DNA of 30,007 nucleotides from NCBI GenBank assembly GCA_910585375.1, contig CAJUCZ010000022.1:1-30007 (forward strand), written 5' to 3'. The first letter of the stretch is position 1, and each line of letters starts with the position of its first letter. The notes beneath the pieces are model-generated. The model did not search any database and was not told the DNA's origin. It saw only the letters and a program-made list of their open reading frames with translations. Position numbers and translations under genes: made by a program. Below, one piece after another: positions 16,720 through 23,096 of this stretch. The DNA is from an uncultured Alphaproteobacteria bacterium. GTDB lineage: Bacteria > Pseudomonadota > Alphaproteobacteria > RF32 > CAG-239.

Positions 16720-18143
16720 TTGGTCTGTTCTCTCATTTTTTGCATTTGTTGGAACTTTTGTTTATCCAGCCCTATTTGCGGGGCATGCAGTTGTCCGGTT
16801 TGGGCTTTTTGCATCAGAATCGGGTTCTTTGATTTTGCACAGGCCTGACGGAACAGGTCGCGGCGTTTTGCAAGATCTGCTTTGCGGGCTTCAATCAAGG
16901 CTTCGCGTTTTTCCAGCGTGTCTTTTACGCCGGCCAGATTTTCCTGACGGGAAGTTATTTCCGCCGCCATTTCAATCATTCCGGTCTGGACGGCATAAGG
17001 GGTGTCTTTGGCGGCGGCAACTTCTTTATTCAGTTTTTCCATGTAAGGACTGGAAACCGGTTGTTTGTCGTTTTCCTGATAATTGCCATTTTGAATTTCA
17101 TTTTTTATAAAGCTGTCGGCTTTTTGCGAAAGATCAAAATATTCCGTGGCCGCTTCGGGAATGTTTTGGCCTTGTTGCGCGGCATGATTTATCAAGCCCG
17201 AGAATTCCTTGCGGGCTTCCAGCTTCAACATGTCGAACACTTTTTGTTCATCCATGCCTTCGTAGGCCTTGCCGTCTTTGGCTTTTTCAGTCAGCATGCG
17301 GGCAGAGGCCATGTTGGTTGAATAAAGGTCGGCCATTTCGGCGGTATATAATATTGAAGAGGAAAGAGTCTTCATATTGTCCGGAGACAAGATTTCATTT
17401 AATTTTTGCGGATCGGCTTTTTGAATGACGTTCAGAGTCTCGGGCGACATAAATTTTAAGTTGTTATACTCACCGCGGCGGATGAAGCCGGCAACGCCTT
17501 CAATAATTTTTTTGTTGGTGTCGTTTAAAACGGATTGTTCCGGCTGCGGGATTTTGTTTTTATGTATGTCTGCAACAGTGTTGGCAAAAGCGCCGGTCTT
17601 GTCTTGAGAAGCCGGGATTTTGGCTTTTTCAATTTCTTCCTTTTGTTTTTCTTTTCGTTCGTCAAGATATTTTTTGATGCTGTCCCAGAGGCTGTCTTTT
17701 GCATGTGAGGCAGCGTTGAGTGTGCCGTCAACCGCCCAGGCTGTGGTAAAGGTGGCGGCATTGACAACTTTGTTCAGGGACCAATCCAAACCTTCGACAA
17801 TGATTTCTTTAAACAAAAAGTCGATGATATCGGTGTATTCAATTAATTTGTCGCGTTTCCAGTCCGCTTTGGCACGGTCGGCGGTGTTACGGTCAGCATA
17901 ACCGACTTTTTCGTCTTCCGTGTCTGTGCCTTTTTGTTGTGCCAGTTTTTGTTTTTCTTCGGGTGTCAGCAGGTTGAGTTCGGACAGTTCAACCTTTTTG
18001 CGGTTTTGTTCGTTGACCTTGACTTTGTTTTTTTCCGTTCCCGTTACGGTAATTGAATTGTTATCGCTTTCATTGATGATGATTTTGTTTTTCATTGCGT
18101 TTATTCTTTCCCGTTTGGTATTGTTTTCCTGATCCTGACTCAT
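16716..18143 (-). CDS. Hydrophilic coiled-coil-rich protein, unknown function
   Basis: Protein of 475 residues, not recognised. No signal peptide or clear membrane helix, so probably cytoplasmic. The N-terminal 60 residues are polar. A possibly amphipathic region follows at about 105-165, then a charged KEKQKEEIEKAK helix. The C-terminal third is predicted long helix (ENLAGVKDTLEKREALIEAR and onward), consistent with coiled coil. AGGA seven bases before the ATG supports this start; a second Met at residue 17 is less well served. It opens the tightly packed part of the virD4 run (four-base overlap with the next gene) and follows a 92-base spacer containing a perfect palindrome. A scaffold or substrate-adaptor role for the coupling protein is a guess from context. 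Confidence 0.75.
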   Translation of the reverse strand: MSQDQENNTKRERINAMKNKIIINESDNNSITVTGTEKNKVKVNEQNRKKVELSELNLLTPEEKQKLAQQKGTDTEDEKVGYADRNTADRAKADWKRDKLIEYTDIIDFLFKEIIVEGLDWSLNKVVNAATFTTAWAVDGTLNAASHAKDSLWDSIKKYLDERKEKQKEEIEKAKIPASQDKTGAFANTVADIHKNKIPQPEQSVLNDTNKKIIEGVAGFIRRGEYNNLKFMSPETLNVIQKADPQKLNEILSPDNMKTLSSSILYTAEMADLYSTNMASARMLTEKAKDGKAYEGMDEQKVFDMLKLEARKEFSGLINHAAQQGQNIPEAATEYFDLSQKADSFIKNEIQNGNYQENDKQPVSSPYMEKLNKEVAAAKDTPYAVQTGMIEMAAEITSRQENLAGVKDTLEKREALIEARKADLAKRRDLFRQACAKSKNPILMQKAQTGQLHAPQIGLDKQKFQQMQKMREQTK

Positions 18144-18175
18144 CTTGTTTTCCTAACCCAGAAACTTATTTTCTA

Positions 18176-18189
18176 TTATGCTAGCATAA
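18176..18189. promoter_or_regulatory. Perfect 14-bp palindrome, possible operator
   Basis: TTATGCTAGCATAA is a perfect palindrome in the 92-base spacer before the gene starting at 18143. A -35-like TAGACA lies upstream in the direction of transcription (plus strand about 18206-18211) with only poor -10 options overlapping the palindrome. A dimeric repressor site over a promoter for the virD4 run would fit; this is inference. Confidence 0.35.
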
Positions 18190-18235
18190 GTTTTGTATTT
18201 TGTCTACATTTTTTCTAAAAATTCTGAAGGAAAGC

Positions 18236-19312
18236 TTAACCTTTTAATTTTTTCAGAAAATTACCGATAATCCGGTTGAATTTTATACCGTCTTCGGGTT
18301 TGCTTTTTATCAAGCCGAACAGTCGGGGCGGAATTTTGTTGACCTCAATCGGAGCATAAGTTGCCGGATTGTTGACCAGAATTTCGCGCGCGCCCTGAGG
18401 GTCTTTGCGTGCGGTTTTGAAGTAGTTGACGACCAGCCGTTCCGAGTTGATCGGAAATTTTTGTTCTTCGATCAGGGCAATATATTTTTTGATTTTGGCC
18501 TGACGGGCTTCGTGTTCCTCAATAATCTTTTTTTCCAGCCATTTCTTTTTGGCTTTGACACGCCGGCTTTCATAAGCAATTTCGCAGCTCTCAATCTCTA
18601 TCAGAACTTCAACGTAGGAAATAAGAGCCAGTTGCAAAACTTCGTCTTGTTCCTGCTCGGCGTAGTTTAAGATGTCATCATCGCCGGCATCGGGCCGCAG
18701 GTCTTGCAGGCGGTTGCCGTGTGCTTTGAGGATGATGTCCCAGCCGTCGAGCGTGGCGTTGGTAAATTCCGAGCTGACTTTGGGTTTGTAGCGCGGGTAG
18801 AGCAGTTCTTCGTCAATCGTGAATTTCGGGGTTTTCAGGTTGAACTGTTCCGCCATGGTTTCTATGGCGTTTTTGAAGTTTTGAAAAGCCGAGAACAAGG
18901 CCTCTTCTTCTTCGCATAAAATGATTTTGCTTTTTGGCGGCAGAGGGGCAGGTTCCTGTCTGACCGGTTGCGGCTGTTCTTTAATTTCGGCTTTTTCTGC
19001 GGCGGCAGGACGTATTTCGGGCTGCTTGGAGGCAGTGCGGTTCAGGGGCTGAGGCGGGGTGTCCTGCCGGCTTCTGTCTTCCGGTTCACGGACAACGCGG
19101 CGGATTTTTTCATCCGCAGCAATTTCTTCTTTTTTTTCTTCAATTTCGATATCAATGTCTTTTAATTCCGAGGCGATAAAGTCATTCAGCAGACGGTTGA
19201 ATTCTTCATCGTCATCTGTTCCGGCTCCGGGAAGTTCAACGTTGCTTTGCTCTTCTTCTTCAAAAATCGAAGCCAGTTCCATCGGGGCGCTGTCTTTTTT
19301 TGCTTTTGCCAT
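18236..19312 (-). CDS. Acidic hydrophilic protein upstream of the coupling-protein genes, unknown
   Basis: Protein of 358 residues, not recognised. Start chosen at the ATG at 19312, six bases after AGGTG; a GTG three codons upstream (19321) directly follows the previous stop and is less likely. The N-terminal 80 residues are strongly acidic (EEEEQSN, TDDDEEF, a DIDIEIEEKKEEI helix). A Pro/Gln/Ala-rich linker follows to about 125. The folded part from about 130 to the end is helical, with a basic coiled-coil-like stretch (RRVKAKKKWLEKKIIEEHEAR). No signal or membrane segment. It begins 10 bases after the DUF6476 stop and ends 92 bases before the next gene, so it may belong to either transcript. 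An acidic cytoplasmic adaptor for a secretion system is one possibility, without direct evidence. Confidence 0.7.
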   Translation of the reverse strand: MAKAKKDSAPMELASIFEEEEQSNVELPGAGTDDDEEFNRLLNDFIASELKDIDIEIEEKKEEIAADEKIRRVVREPEDRSRQDTPPQPLNRTASKQPEIRPAAAEKAEIKEQPQPVRQEPAPLPPKSKIILCEEEEALFSAFQNFKNAIETMAEQFNLKTPKFTIDEELLYPRYKPKVSSEFTNATLDGWDIILKAHGNRLQDLRPDAGDDDILNYAEQEQDEVLQLALISYVEVLIEIESCEIAYESRRVKAKKKWLEKKIIEEHEARQAKIKKYIALIEEQKFPINSERLVVNYFKTARKDPQGAREILVNNPATYAPIEVNKIPPRLFGLIKSKPEDGIKFNRIIGNFLKKLKG

Positions 19313-19321
19313 TTTTGTCAC

Positions 19322-19606
19322 CTAATTTACGCTGATTGTTGAGAGTATTTTGCCGGAGGAAGCATCCATAATTATAATCCGGTCGGAAAGCCCGCCGTCT
19401 TTGACCAGCAGATACAGCAAGCCGTTTTGCGGCAGAATTTCTGCAATCCGGCTGCCGGAGGGCTGGTTTAATCCGAGTTGCTGCGGAAGCGGGGTGTCCG
19501 CGATACGGGTTTTTTTGACTATGCCGCCAATCAGCAGCAGGGTTCCGAAGACGAGGAGAAACGTCAGGAGAAAGACGATTGTTTTGACTAATTTTAATTT
19601 GTCCAT
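19322..19606 (-). CDS. DUF6476-type small membrane protein
   Basis: Protein of 94 residues with one N-terminal membrane helix (about 8-29) and a small periplasmic domain ending DRIIIMDASSGKILSTISV, a beta-rich pattern like single-blade propeller repeats. Size, topology and C-terminal LxxxDxxxGxxL pattern resemble the alphaproteobacterial DUF6476 family, which I recall next to rluD and rpoH, exactly its neighbours here. AGGA eight bases before the ATG at 19606 fixes the start; the frame remains open 33 codons upstream, but that part would overlap rluD. It is divergent from rluD across a 70-base spacer. No function is known to me. Confidence 0.7.
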   Translation of the reverse strand: MDKLKLVKTIVFLLTFLLVFGTLLLIGGIVKKTRIADTPLPQQLGLNQPSGSRIAEILPQNGLLYLLVKDGGLSDRIIIMDASSGKILSTISVN

Positions 19607-19642
19607 GGTTATCCTCTTGCAAAAATCTATTATTAAATGTAT

Positions 19643-19672
19643 TTTATAGCAAAATTTTAATTTATCAAACAA
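19643..19672 (-). promoter_or_regulatory. Possible promoter for the DUF6476 gene
   Basis: In the 70-base divergent spacer, the minus strand carries TTGTTT (plus 19667-19672), an 18-base gap and TATAAA (plus 19643-19648). Matches are moderate. The plus strand of the same spacer has TTGCAA-N17-TATTTT, a weak candidate for rluD. Confidence 0.35.
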
Positions 19673-19676
19673 GAAT

Positions 19677-20648
19677 ATGAACGACTCAGAAATATTTTTT
19701 ACCAAACCCGTGGAAGCCGCGGAAAAAGGGCAGCGTATGGATAAATTTCTGGCCGCTAATGTGGCCGGCGTGTCGCGTTCGCAAATTCAGCGTCTGATTG
19801 CTTCCGGTTGCCTGAGCTGTGATGACGAAGTGATTGTTGACAATTCTTTTAAGGTTCGCACCGGAGACGTTTATCAGCTGGAAATTCCCGAACCGGACGA
19901 AGCCGTGCCGCAGGCGGAAGACATTCCGCTGAATATCGTTTATGAAGATGATGACCTGATTGTGGTCAACAAGCCGGCCGGAATGACTGTTCATCCGGCG
20001 CCGGGAGCTTATTCCGGCACATTGGTGAACGCGCTGCTTTTTCACTGCCGCGGCGGATTGTCGGGTATCGGCGGCGTCAAACGGCCGGGGATTGTGCACC
20101 GAATCGATAAAGATACCAGCGGGCTTATTGTCGCGGCCAAAAATGATTTGGCGCACAGAGGGTTGTGTGAACAGTTTTTTGTTCATTCAATCGAGCGAAC
20201 GTATTTTGCCGTGGTTTACGGGCTGCCGAATCCGTTACAGGGGCGAATCGAGGCCAATATCGGGCGAAGTCCTTATGACCGCAAAAAAATGGCCGTCGTG
20301 CGGAGCGGCGGCAAGACGGCGGCAACCAATTACAAGACCGTTCAGAATTTCAACGGTTCTGCGGCTTTGGTGCAATGCAATCTGGAAACCGGTCGGACGC
20401 ATCAGATAAGGGTGCATATGGCAAGTATCGGCTGCAATCTGATTGGCGACAAGCTGTATGAGAAGTCTAAAAAGACGTCGCTGAAATTTTCTTCGGCCGA
20501 ACAAAAGGCCTATGTCAATGCTTTTCCGCGGCAGGCCCTGCATGCGACGACGCTTGGCTTTGTTCATCCGCGAAGTGGCGAAAAGCTTTGTTTTTCTTCA
20601 GAATTTCCGGCTGATTTTGCCGAGTTGATTAATATTTTGGAGCGTTAA
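19677..20648 (+). CDS. rluD: 23S rRNA pseudouridine synthase RluD
   Basis: Protein of 323 residues that makes pseudouridines in helix 69 of 23S rRNA (the RluD role; other RluA-family members differ in target). An N-terminal S4 RNA-binding domain spans about 18-75 (RMDKFLA, VSRSQIQRLIASG). The catalytic domain follows with the motif HRIDKDTSGL, nucleophile Asp144, then a basic KPAGMTVHP segment upstream (99-107) and the GRTHQIRVHMASIG segment near residue 240, all typical. The ribosome binding site is poor. It is read in the same direction as rpoH, 103 bases upstream of the rpoH start. The rluD-rpoH pairing is frequent in Alphaproteobacteria, which supports RluD over RluC. Confidence 0.93.
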   Translation: MNDSEIFFTKPVEAAEKGQRMDKFLAANVAGVSRSQIQRLIASGCLSCDDEVIVDNSFKVRTGDVYQLEIPEPDEAVPQAEDIPLNIVYEDDDLIVVNKPAGMTVHPAPGAYSGTLVNALLFHCRGGLSGIGGVKRPGIVHRIDKDTSGLIVAAKNDLAHRGLCEQFFVHSIERTYFAVVYGLPNPLQGRIEANIGRSPYDRKKMAVVRSGGKTAATNYKTVQNFNGSAALVQCNLETGRTHQIRVHMASIGCNLIGDKLYEKSKKTSLKFSSAEQKAYVNAFPRQALHATTLGFVHPRSGEKLCFSSEFPADFAELINILER

Positions 20649-20751
20649 ATCCGTTTTCTTGGTTTTATAGTCAATAGAACTAAAGTATAGGTTGTGGAAA
20701 ACTTTTATGCTGTTAAACTCGGTAGCGGTCAAAATGTTAAGGAGATCGACA

Positions 20752-21624
20752 ATGGATCAATTGAATCTGAACGGAATCGACTTCTCTCCGGAACTAAATT
20801 TGGCTCGTTATTTGCAGAGTATCAGAAGATACCCCATTCTTTCTCAGGAAGATGAGTATAATCTGGCAATCGAGTACCAAAGGACTAAAAATATTCAAAC
20901 TGCCTACAAACTTATTACATCGCATTTGCGGCTGGTTGTAAAAGTGGTTTCAAAATACCGCGGTTACGGGTTGCCGGTGGCTGAGATGATTTCTGAAGGA
21001 AACATCGGCCTTTTGTATGCGGTTGACAAGTTTGAACCTGAAAAAGGTTTTCGTTTTTCCACTTACGCATTGTGGTGGATTAAGGCCTCGGTGCAGAAAT
21101 ATATTCTCAATTCGTGGTCTTTGGTGAAAATAGGCACGACTGCTGCGCAGAAAAAATTATTTTTCAATCTTCGTAAAATCAAAAACAGACTCAATGTGAT
21201 GGATGACCGTGAGCTTTCTTCCGAAGTTTTGGGCGGAATTGCCGCTTCGTTGGATGTGAGCGTGCAGGATGTGATGGATATGAATATGCGGTTGAAAGCG
21301 CATGACGGTTCGTTAAATGCGGTTATTGATTCTTCTGCCGAAAGCGGTACCGAGTGGATGGACTTTATTGCCGATGGTAAGCCCAATCAGGAAGAAGTTT
21401 ATGCCCGCTCGGAAACAATGCGGTATCGCCGCAAGCTTTTTAATCAGGCGCTGACTTGTCTGAACCCGCGGGAGAAAGATATTCTTTTCAAACGGCGGAT
21501 GTCCGACAAGGCGATTACGCTGGACGATTTGAGCAAAACTTATGCCATTTCCAAAGAGCGTGTGCGTCAGATTGAGCTGAATTCGATTAAGAAGATCAGA
21601 AAGGAAATTCTGAGCAAAATGTAA
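20752..21624 (+). CDS. rpoH: RNA polymerase sigma factor RpoH (sigma-32)
   Basis: Heat-shock sigma factor of 290 residues. Region 2 is intact (LRLVVKVVSKYRGYGLP, ISEGNIGLLYAVDKFEPEKG, FSTYALWWIKASVQKYI). The RpoH box, which sets it apart from RpoD, is visible as QKKLFFNLRKIK right after region 2. Region 4.2 ends the protein with a helix-turn-helix (ISKERVRQIE). An upstream TTG would add 20 codons, but AGGAG seven bases before the ATG at 20752 decides this start. The 103-base leader from rluD is long enough for regulated folding, but I cannot show a thermosensor. Two hairpins follow the stop. Typical Alphaproteobacteria may carry more than one rpoH; only one is seen here. Confidence 0.94.
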   Translation: MDQLNLNGIDFSPELNLARYLQSIRRYPILSQEDEYNLAIEYQRTKNIQTAYKLITSHLRLVVKVVSKYRGYGLPVAEMISEGNIGLLYAVDKFEPEKGFRFSTYALWWIKASVQKYILNSWSLVKIGTTAAQKKLFFNLRKIKNRLNVMDDRELSSEVLGGIAASLDVSVQDVMDMNMRLKAHDGSLNAVIDSSAESGTEWMDFIADGKPNQEEVYARSETMRYRRKLFNQALTCLNPREKDILFKRRMSDKAITLDDLSKTYAISKERVRQIELNSIKKIRKEILSKM

Positions 21625-21647
21625 TGAAGCTTTTATAAAAACAGATT

Positions 21648-21681
21648 TTCCCGCTTTAAGAAGTAAGGCGGGAATTTTTTT
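21648..21681 (+). terminator. Intrinsic terminator of rpoH
   Basis: TTCCCGC (21648-21654) pairs with GCGGGAA (21668-21674), with TTA/TAA extending inside, followed by seven T. It lies 23 bases after the rpoH stop. Confidence 0.9.
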
Positions 21682-21684
21682 ATC

Positions 21685-21701
21685 CGGACGGCAACCGTCC
21701 G
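21685..21701 (+). other. Second hairpin after the rpoH terminator
   Basis: CGGACGG and CCGTCCG form a perfect 7-bp stem with a CAA loop, followed by TTATTATTTC. It could be a back-up terminator or the first element of the structured intergenic region that follows. Confidence 0.55.
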
Positions 21702-21900
21702 TTATTATTTCTTCTTTTAATTTTTCCTTCTCCTTCCCTCTCCTTCCACATTCACCGCTGCTTTCTTTTCCCGCTTTCCCGTTCCGTTTTTTCTCTGCCC
21801 TCACACTCTTTGCTATTCGCTCTTTTTTCTCTTTTTCCTTTTAATTTTCTGGTTTTGATTTCTTCATAGAGTTGTTTATTCTTCTTTCTTACTTTTGCTT
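21702..21900. other. Pyrimidine-rich intergenic tract downstream of rpoH
   Basis: On the rpoH strand this stretch is mostly C and T, with little G up to about 21850 (for example CCTTCTCCTTCCCTCTCC near 21726). I see no gene. It mirrors the tract after hda at 1-487: both are C/T-rich on the strand of the gene that ends beside them. Near its end CTTTTG-CTTGAT-CAAAAG (about 21892-21909) forms a short hairpin. Rho loading is a plausible role; decayed simple repeat is the alternative. Confidence 0.55.
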
Positions 21901-21958
21901 GATCAAAAGGCCGAACGTCGGCGGCGCTCAAAAAAGTCAAGCCCAACCTCACTTTCTA

Positions 21959-22033
21959 AATCTTCAGAGCAAAGTTAAGGTCGCTACGCTCCAAAGCTTA
22001 GTGCTTCAATTTTACCTCTTTGCTCTAAAGATT
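21959..22033. repeat. Imperfect 16-bp inverted repeat
   Basis: AATCTTCAGAGCAAAG (21959-21974) is the reverse complement of CTTTGCTCTAAAGATT (22018-22033) except for one base. An inner AGGT (21978-21981) can pair with ACCT (22014-22017). The loop is about 32 bases. No gene spans it credibly. It may be part of a transcribed structured region or a palindromic intergenic repeat. Confidence 0.6.
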
Positions 22034-22072
22034 AAGAAGTTGTTCGGTAATCGGGCGGATCAACTCCCCCAA

Positions 22073-22090
22073 CCCCTCAGGCTTGAGGGG
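22073..22090. repeat. Perfect 7-bp GC-rich hairpin
   Basis: CCCCTCA (22073-22079) and TGAGGGG (22084-22090) pair around GGCT. ACTCCCC just upstream (22063-22069) can compete for the GGGGAGT at 22087-22093, so two alternative folds exist. No T-run follows, so it is not a simple terminator. Confidence 0.5.
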
Positions 22091-22190
22091 AGTAGTGCTT
22101 CATTTTCGGTTTTTGCTCCAAGACCTAGGTCATTTATCTCAAACATGTCAGGTGGGAGGAAGTGTTTAATCGTTGCTTTCAAAAATCCGC

Positions 22191-22218
22191 TTGCAAAAAA
22201 CTTAGATTCGTTTATTAT
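22191..22218 (+). promoter_or_regulatory. Promoter-like site before the structured region
   Basis: TTGCAA (22191-22196), a 16-base spacer and TATTAT (22213-22218). The -10 matches 5/6, the -35 4/6. Start of transcription would fall near 22224, at the foot of the hairpin 22224-22247. Confidence 0.45.
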
Positions 22219-22346
22219 AAATCCCGCAGTCCGGAGGCGGACTGTGGTGTCTGAAAAACATCTTAAGAGATAATCCGTCTTTGGGCGGAGTGCCGGAAAT
22301 AAGCTGCTTTGCGGACGAATCAAGGTGACTGTTCTCTTACAGTTTG

Positions 22347-22611
22347 GGCATAAAATATCCCCTCTAAACAACATTTAGTTTGCCATTAAGAAGAAAATTA
22401 CGAAAAAAAGGACGCCGGTAGTATATTGGATACTTCCCAGGAGTTTTTTGAAGTAAGAGCTTCTTAATGGCAAATCCTTCGGACAGCTCTCTCAAACCAT
22501 CCTGCTTGAAATTTTCTTCGCCGCTACGTCATGTAGCGGCCTCACAAAATCCCGGCGCATTATGAGTTTGAGGGAGCTGCTAAATATTATTCAGAGGGGA
22601 TATTTTATGCC
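22347..22611. repeat. 265-bp element with 32-bp terminal inverted repeats
   Basis: GGCATAAAATATCCCCTCT (22347-22365) has its exact reverse complement at 22593-22611. The repeat extends inward 13 more positions with three mismatches, all A-C on the plus strand, which would be G-U pairs on a minus-strand RNA. Both outer ends are next to TTG (TTG before a G on the left, TTG directly on the right), a weak hint of a short target duplication. It has no coding capacity, so a MITE-like palindromic element is the alternative to a structured RNA. Confidence 0.6.
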
Positions 22612-22619
22612 TTGCTCCG

Positions 22620-22650
22620 CCACCCTTGTCTTTAGGGTGGTTTTGTTTTA
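22620..22650 (+). terminator. Intrinsic terminator or attenuator before the HTH-like gene
   Basis: CCACCC (22620-22625) and GGGTGG (22635-22640) pair, extended by T-A inside, followed by TTTTGTTTT. It ends 23 bases before the start codon at 22674 and only about 10 bases before AGGAG, a spacing typical of transcription attenuators. Confidence 0.8.
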
Positions 22651-22673
22651 ATCAAAACTAGGAGCGAAAATAA

Positions 22674-22934
22674 ATGTTATCAAGAAAATATAGAAAAGAA
22701 TGGTATAAAACCTTCCGGAGTTATTGTAATGAAGAATTAAACCGGATAATGACGGAACAGGGTTTAACAAGTACGGAACTGGCCGATCATATAGATTTTA
22801 TGGAAGGCCGGATAGAAAAATTAAGAAGAAATACCAGCCATGTGAGAATGGAAGAATATGTGTATCTGTTTTCATTTCTGGATAAGGTATTTGAAATAAA
22901 ACTTGTCGACGCCAAAGATTATCCTTGGCAGTAA
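22674..22934 (+). CDS. Small HTH-like (Cro/CI type) protein
   Basis: Protein of 86 residues. Residues about 22-58 fit an XRE-type helix-turn-helix: NRIMTEQGLTSTELADHI followed by a second helix with GRIEKLRRN, and a last helix YVYLFSFLDKVFEIK, like the repressor-domain core of Cro/CI proteins. The first 20 residues are basic and aromatic. AGGAG nine bases before the ATG is a good ribosome binding site. It stands alone, convergent with flgL, directly downstream of the structured region and its terminator, so its transcription may be set by that leader. Targets are unknown. It could be a free-standing regulator, an antitoxin-like remnant, or a repressor of its own leader. Similarity was judged by pattern only. 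Confidence 0.65.
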   Translation: MLSRKYRKEWYKTFRSYCNEELNRIMTEQGLTSTELADHIDFMEGRIEKLRRNTSHVRMEEYVYLFSFLDKVFEIKLVDAKDYPWQ

Positions 22935-22977
22935 CCTGCACGGCAGGCGCGCGGCAAGTTGTCAGCAGCGTGCTCAG

Positions 22978-22999
22978 GAGACCGCATTGCTATGGCGGG
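22978..22999 (+). repeat. Dispersed 22-bp repeat, copy 1
   Basis: GAGACCGC-A-TTGCTATGGCGGG (22 bases). It matches 29324-29345 in 21 of 22 positions, same orientation, and weaker similarity extends to both sides (a GTG before, TGTGTG after). CCGC and GCGG inside can form a small hairpin. It lies between the HTH-like gene and the 3' end of flgL. Confidence 0.7.
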
Positions 23000-23054
23000 A
23001 TGTGTGATAGAGGATGTGCTTTGAAACACTGTCATTTTAGGATTCCTGATTACC

Positions 23055-23086
23055 CGCCAGGTGCGGTCAGAAGGCCGCACCTGGCG
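23055..23086. other. Perfect 12-bp hairpin downstream of flgL
   Basis: CGCCAGGTGCGG (23055-23066) and CCGCACCTGGCG (23075-23086) pair around the 8-base loop TCAGAAGG. It starts 10 bases past the flgL stop in the direction of transcription. No T-run follows on either strand, so it may protect the mRNA 3' end, or be a REP-like palindrome, rather than act as an intrinsic terminator. Confidence 0.6.
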
Positions 23087-23096
23087 TGCAGGCTTT

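Larger units (their letters stand above)
22224..22650 (+). ncRNA. Candidate structured RNA or attenuator leader (unclassified)
   Basis: About 427 bases, from a promoter-like site to an intrinsic terminator. Elements in order: hairpin 22224-22247 (10 bp with one G-T pair, GAGG loop); ACTGT/ACAGT hairpin around 22327-22342; a 32-position outer stem, 22347-22378 with 22580-22611, of which 19 are perfect and 29 paired; hairpin A, 22379-22474, whose basal 15 bp are perfect; the linker TCCTTCGGA (22475-22483); hairpin B, 22484-22579, with a 14-position base and a perfect 8-bp apical stem at 22520-22540; the terminator 22620-22650. The outer stem and hairpins A and B abut with no spare bases, a true multi-way junction. 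GGCGGAG at 22284-22290 can pair with CTCCGCC at 22615-22621, overlapping the terminator stem. The ribosome binding site of the next gene starts about 10 bases later, so a leader is possible. I recognise no known RNA family (RNase P, tmRNA, 6S and SRP motifs were looked for and not found). Confidence 0.5.

Noticed and set aside
16237..19312. Prophage or conjugative-element origin of the virD4 cluster
   Set aside because: No integrase, relaxase, phage structural gene or attachment duplication is visible, and the cluster sits between chromosomal housekeeping genes.
21872..22273. 133-codon plus-strand frame in the rpoH downstream spacer
   Set aside because: Runs through inverted repeats and a promoter-like site, no ribosome binding site, no domain pattern; a minus-strand frame overlaps it equally well.
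22060..22374. 104-codon minus-strand frame with an LCPNC start
   Set aside because: Spans several hairpins, no recognisable domain and no ribosome binding evidence; may recur where the repeat recurs.
22224..22650. RNase P RNA, tmRNA, 6S or SRP RNA as identity of the structured region
   Set aside because: None of the hallmark motifs (GGAAAGTCC-type core, T-arm GGTTCGA with tag codons, 6S bubble, SRP GGAAGCAGCC) is present.
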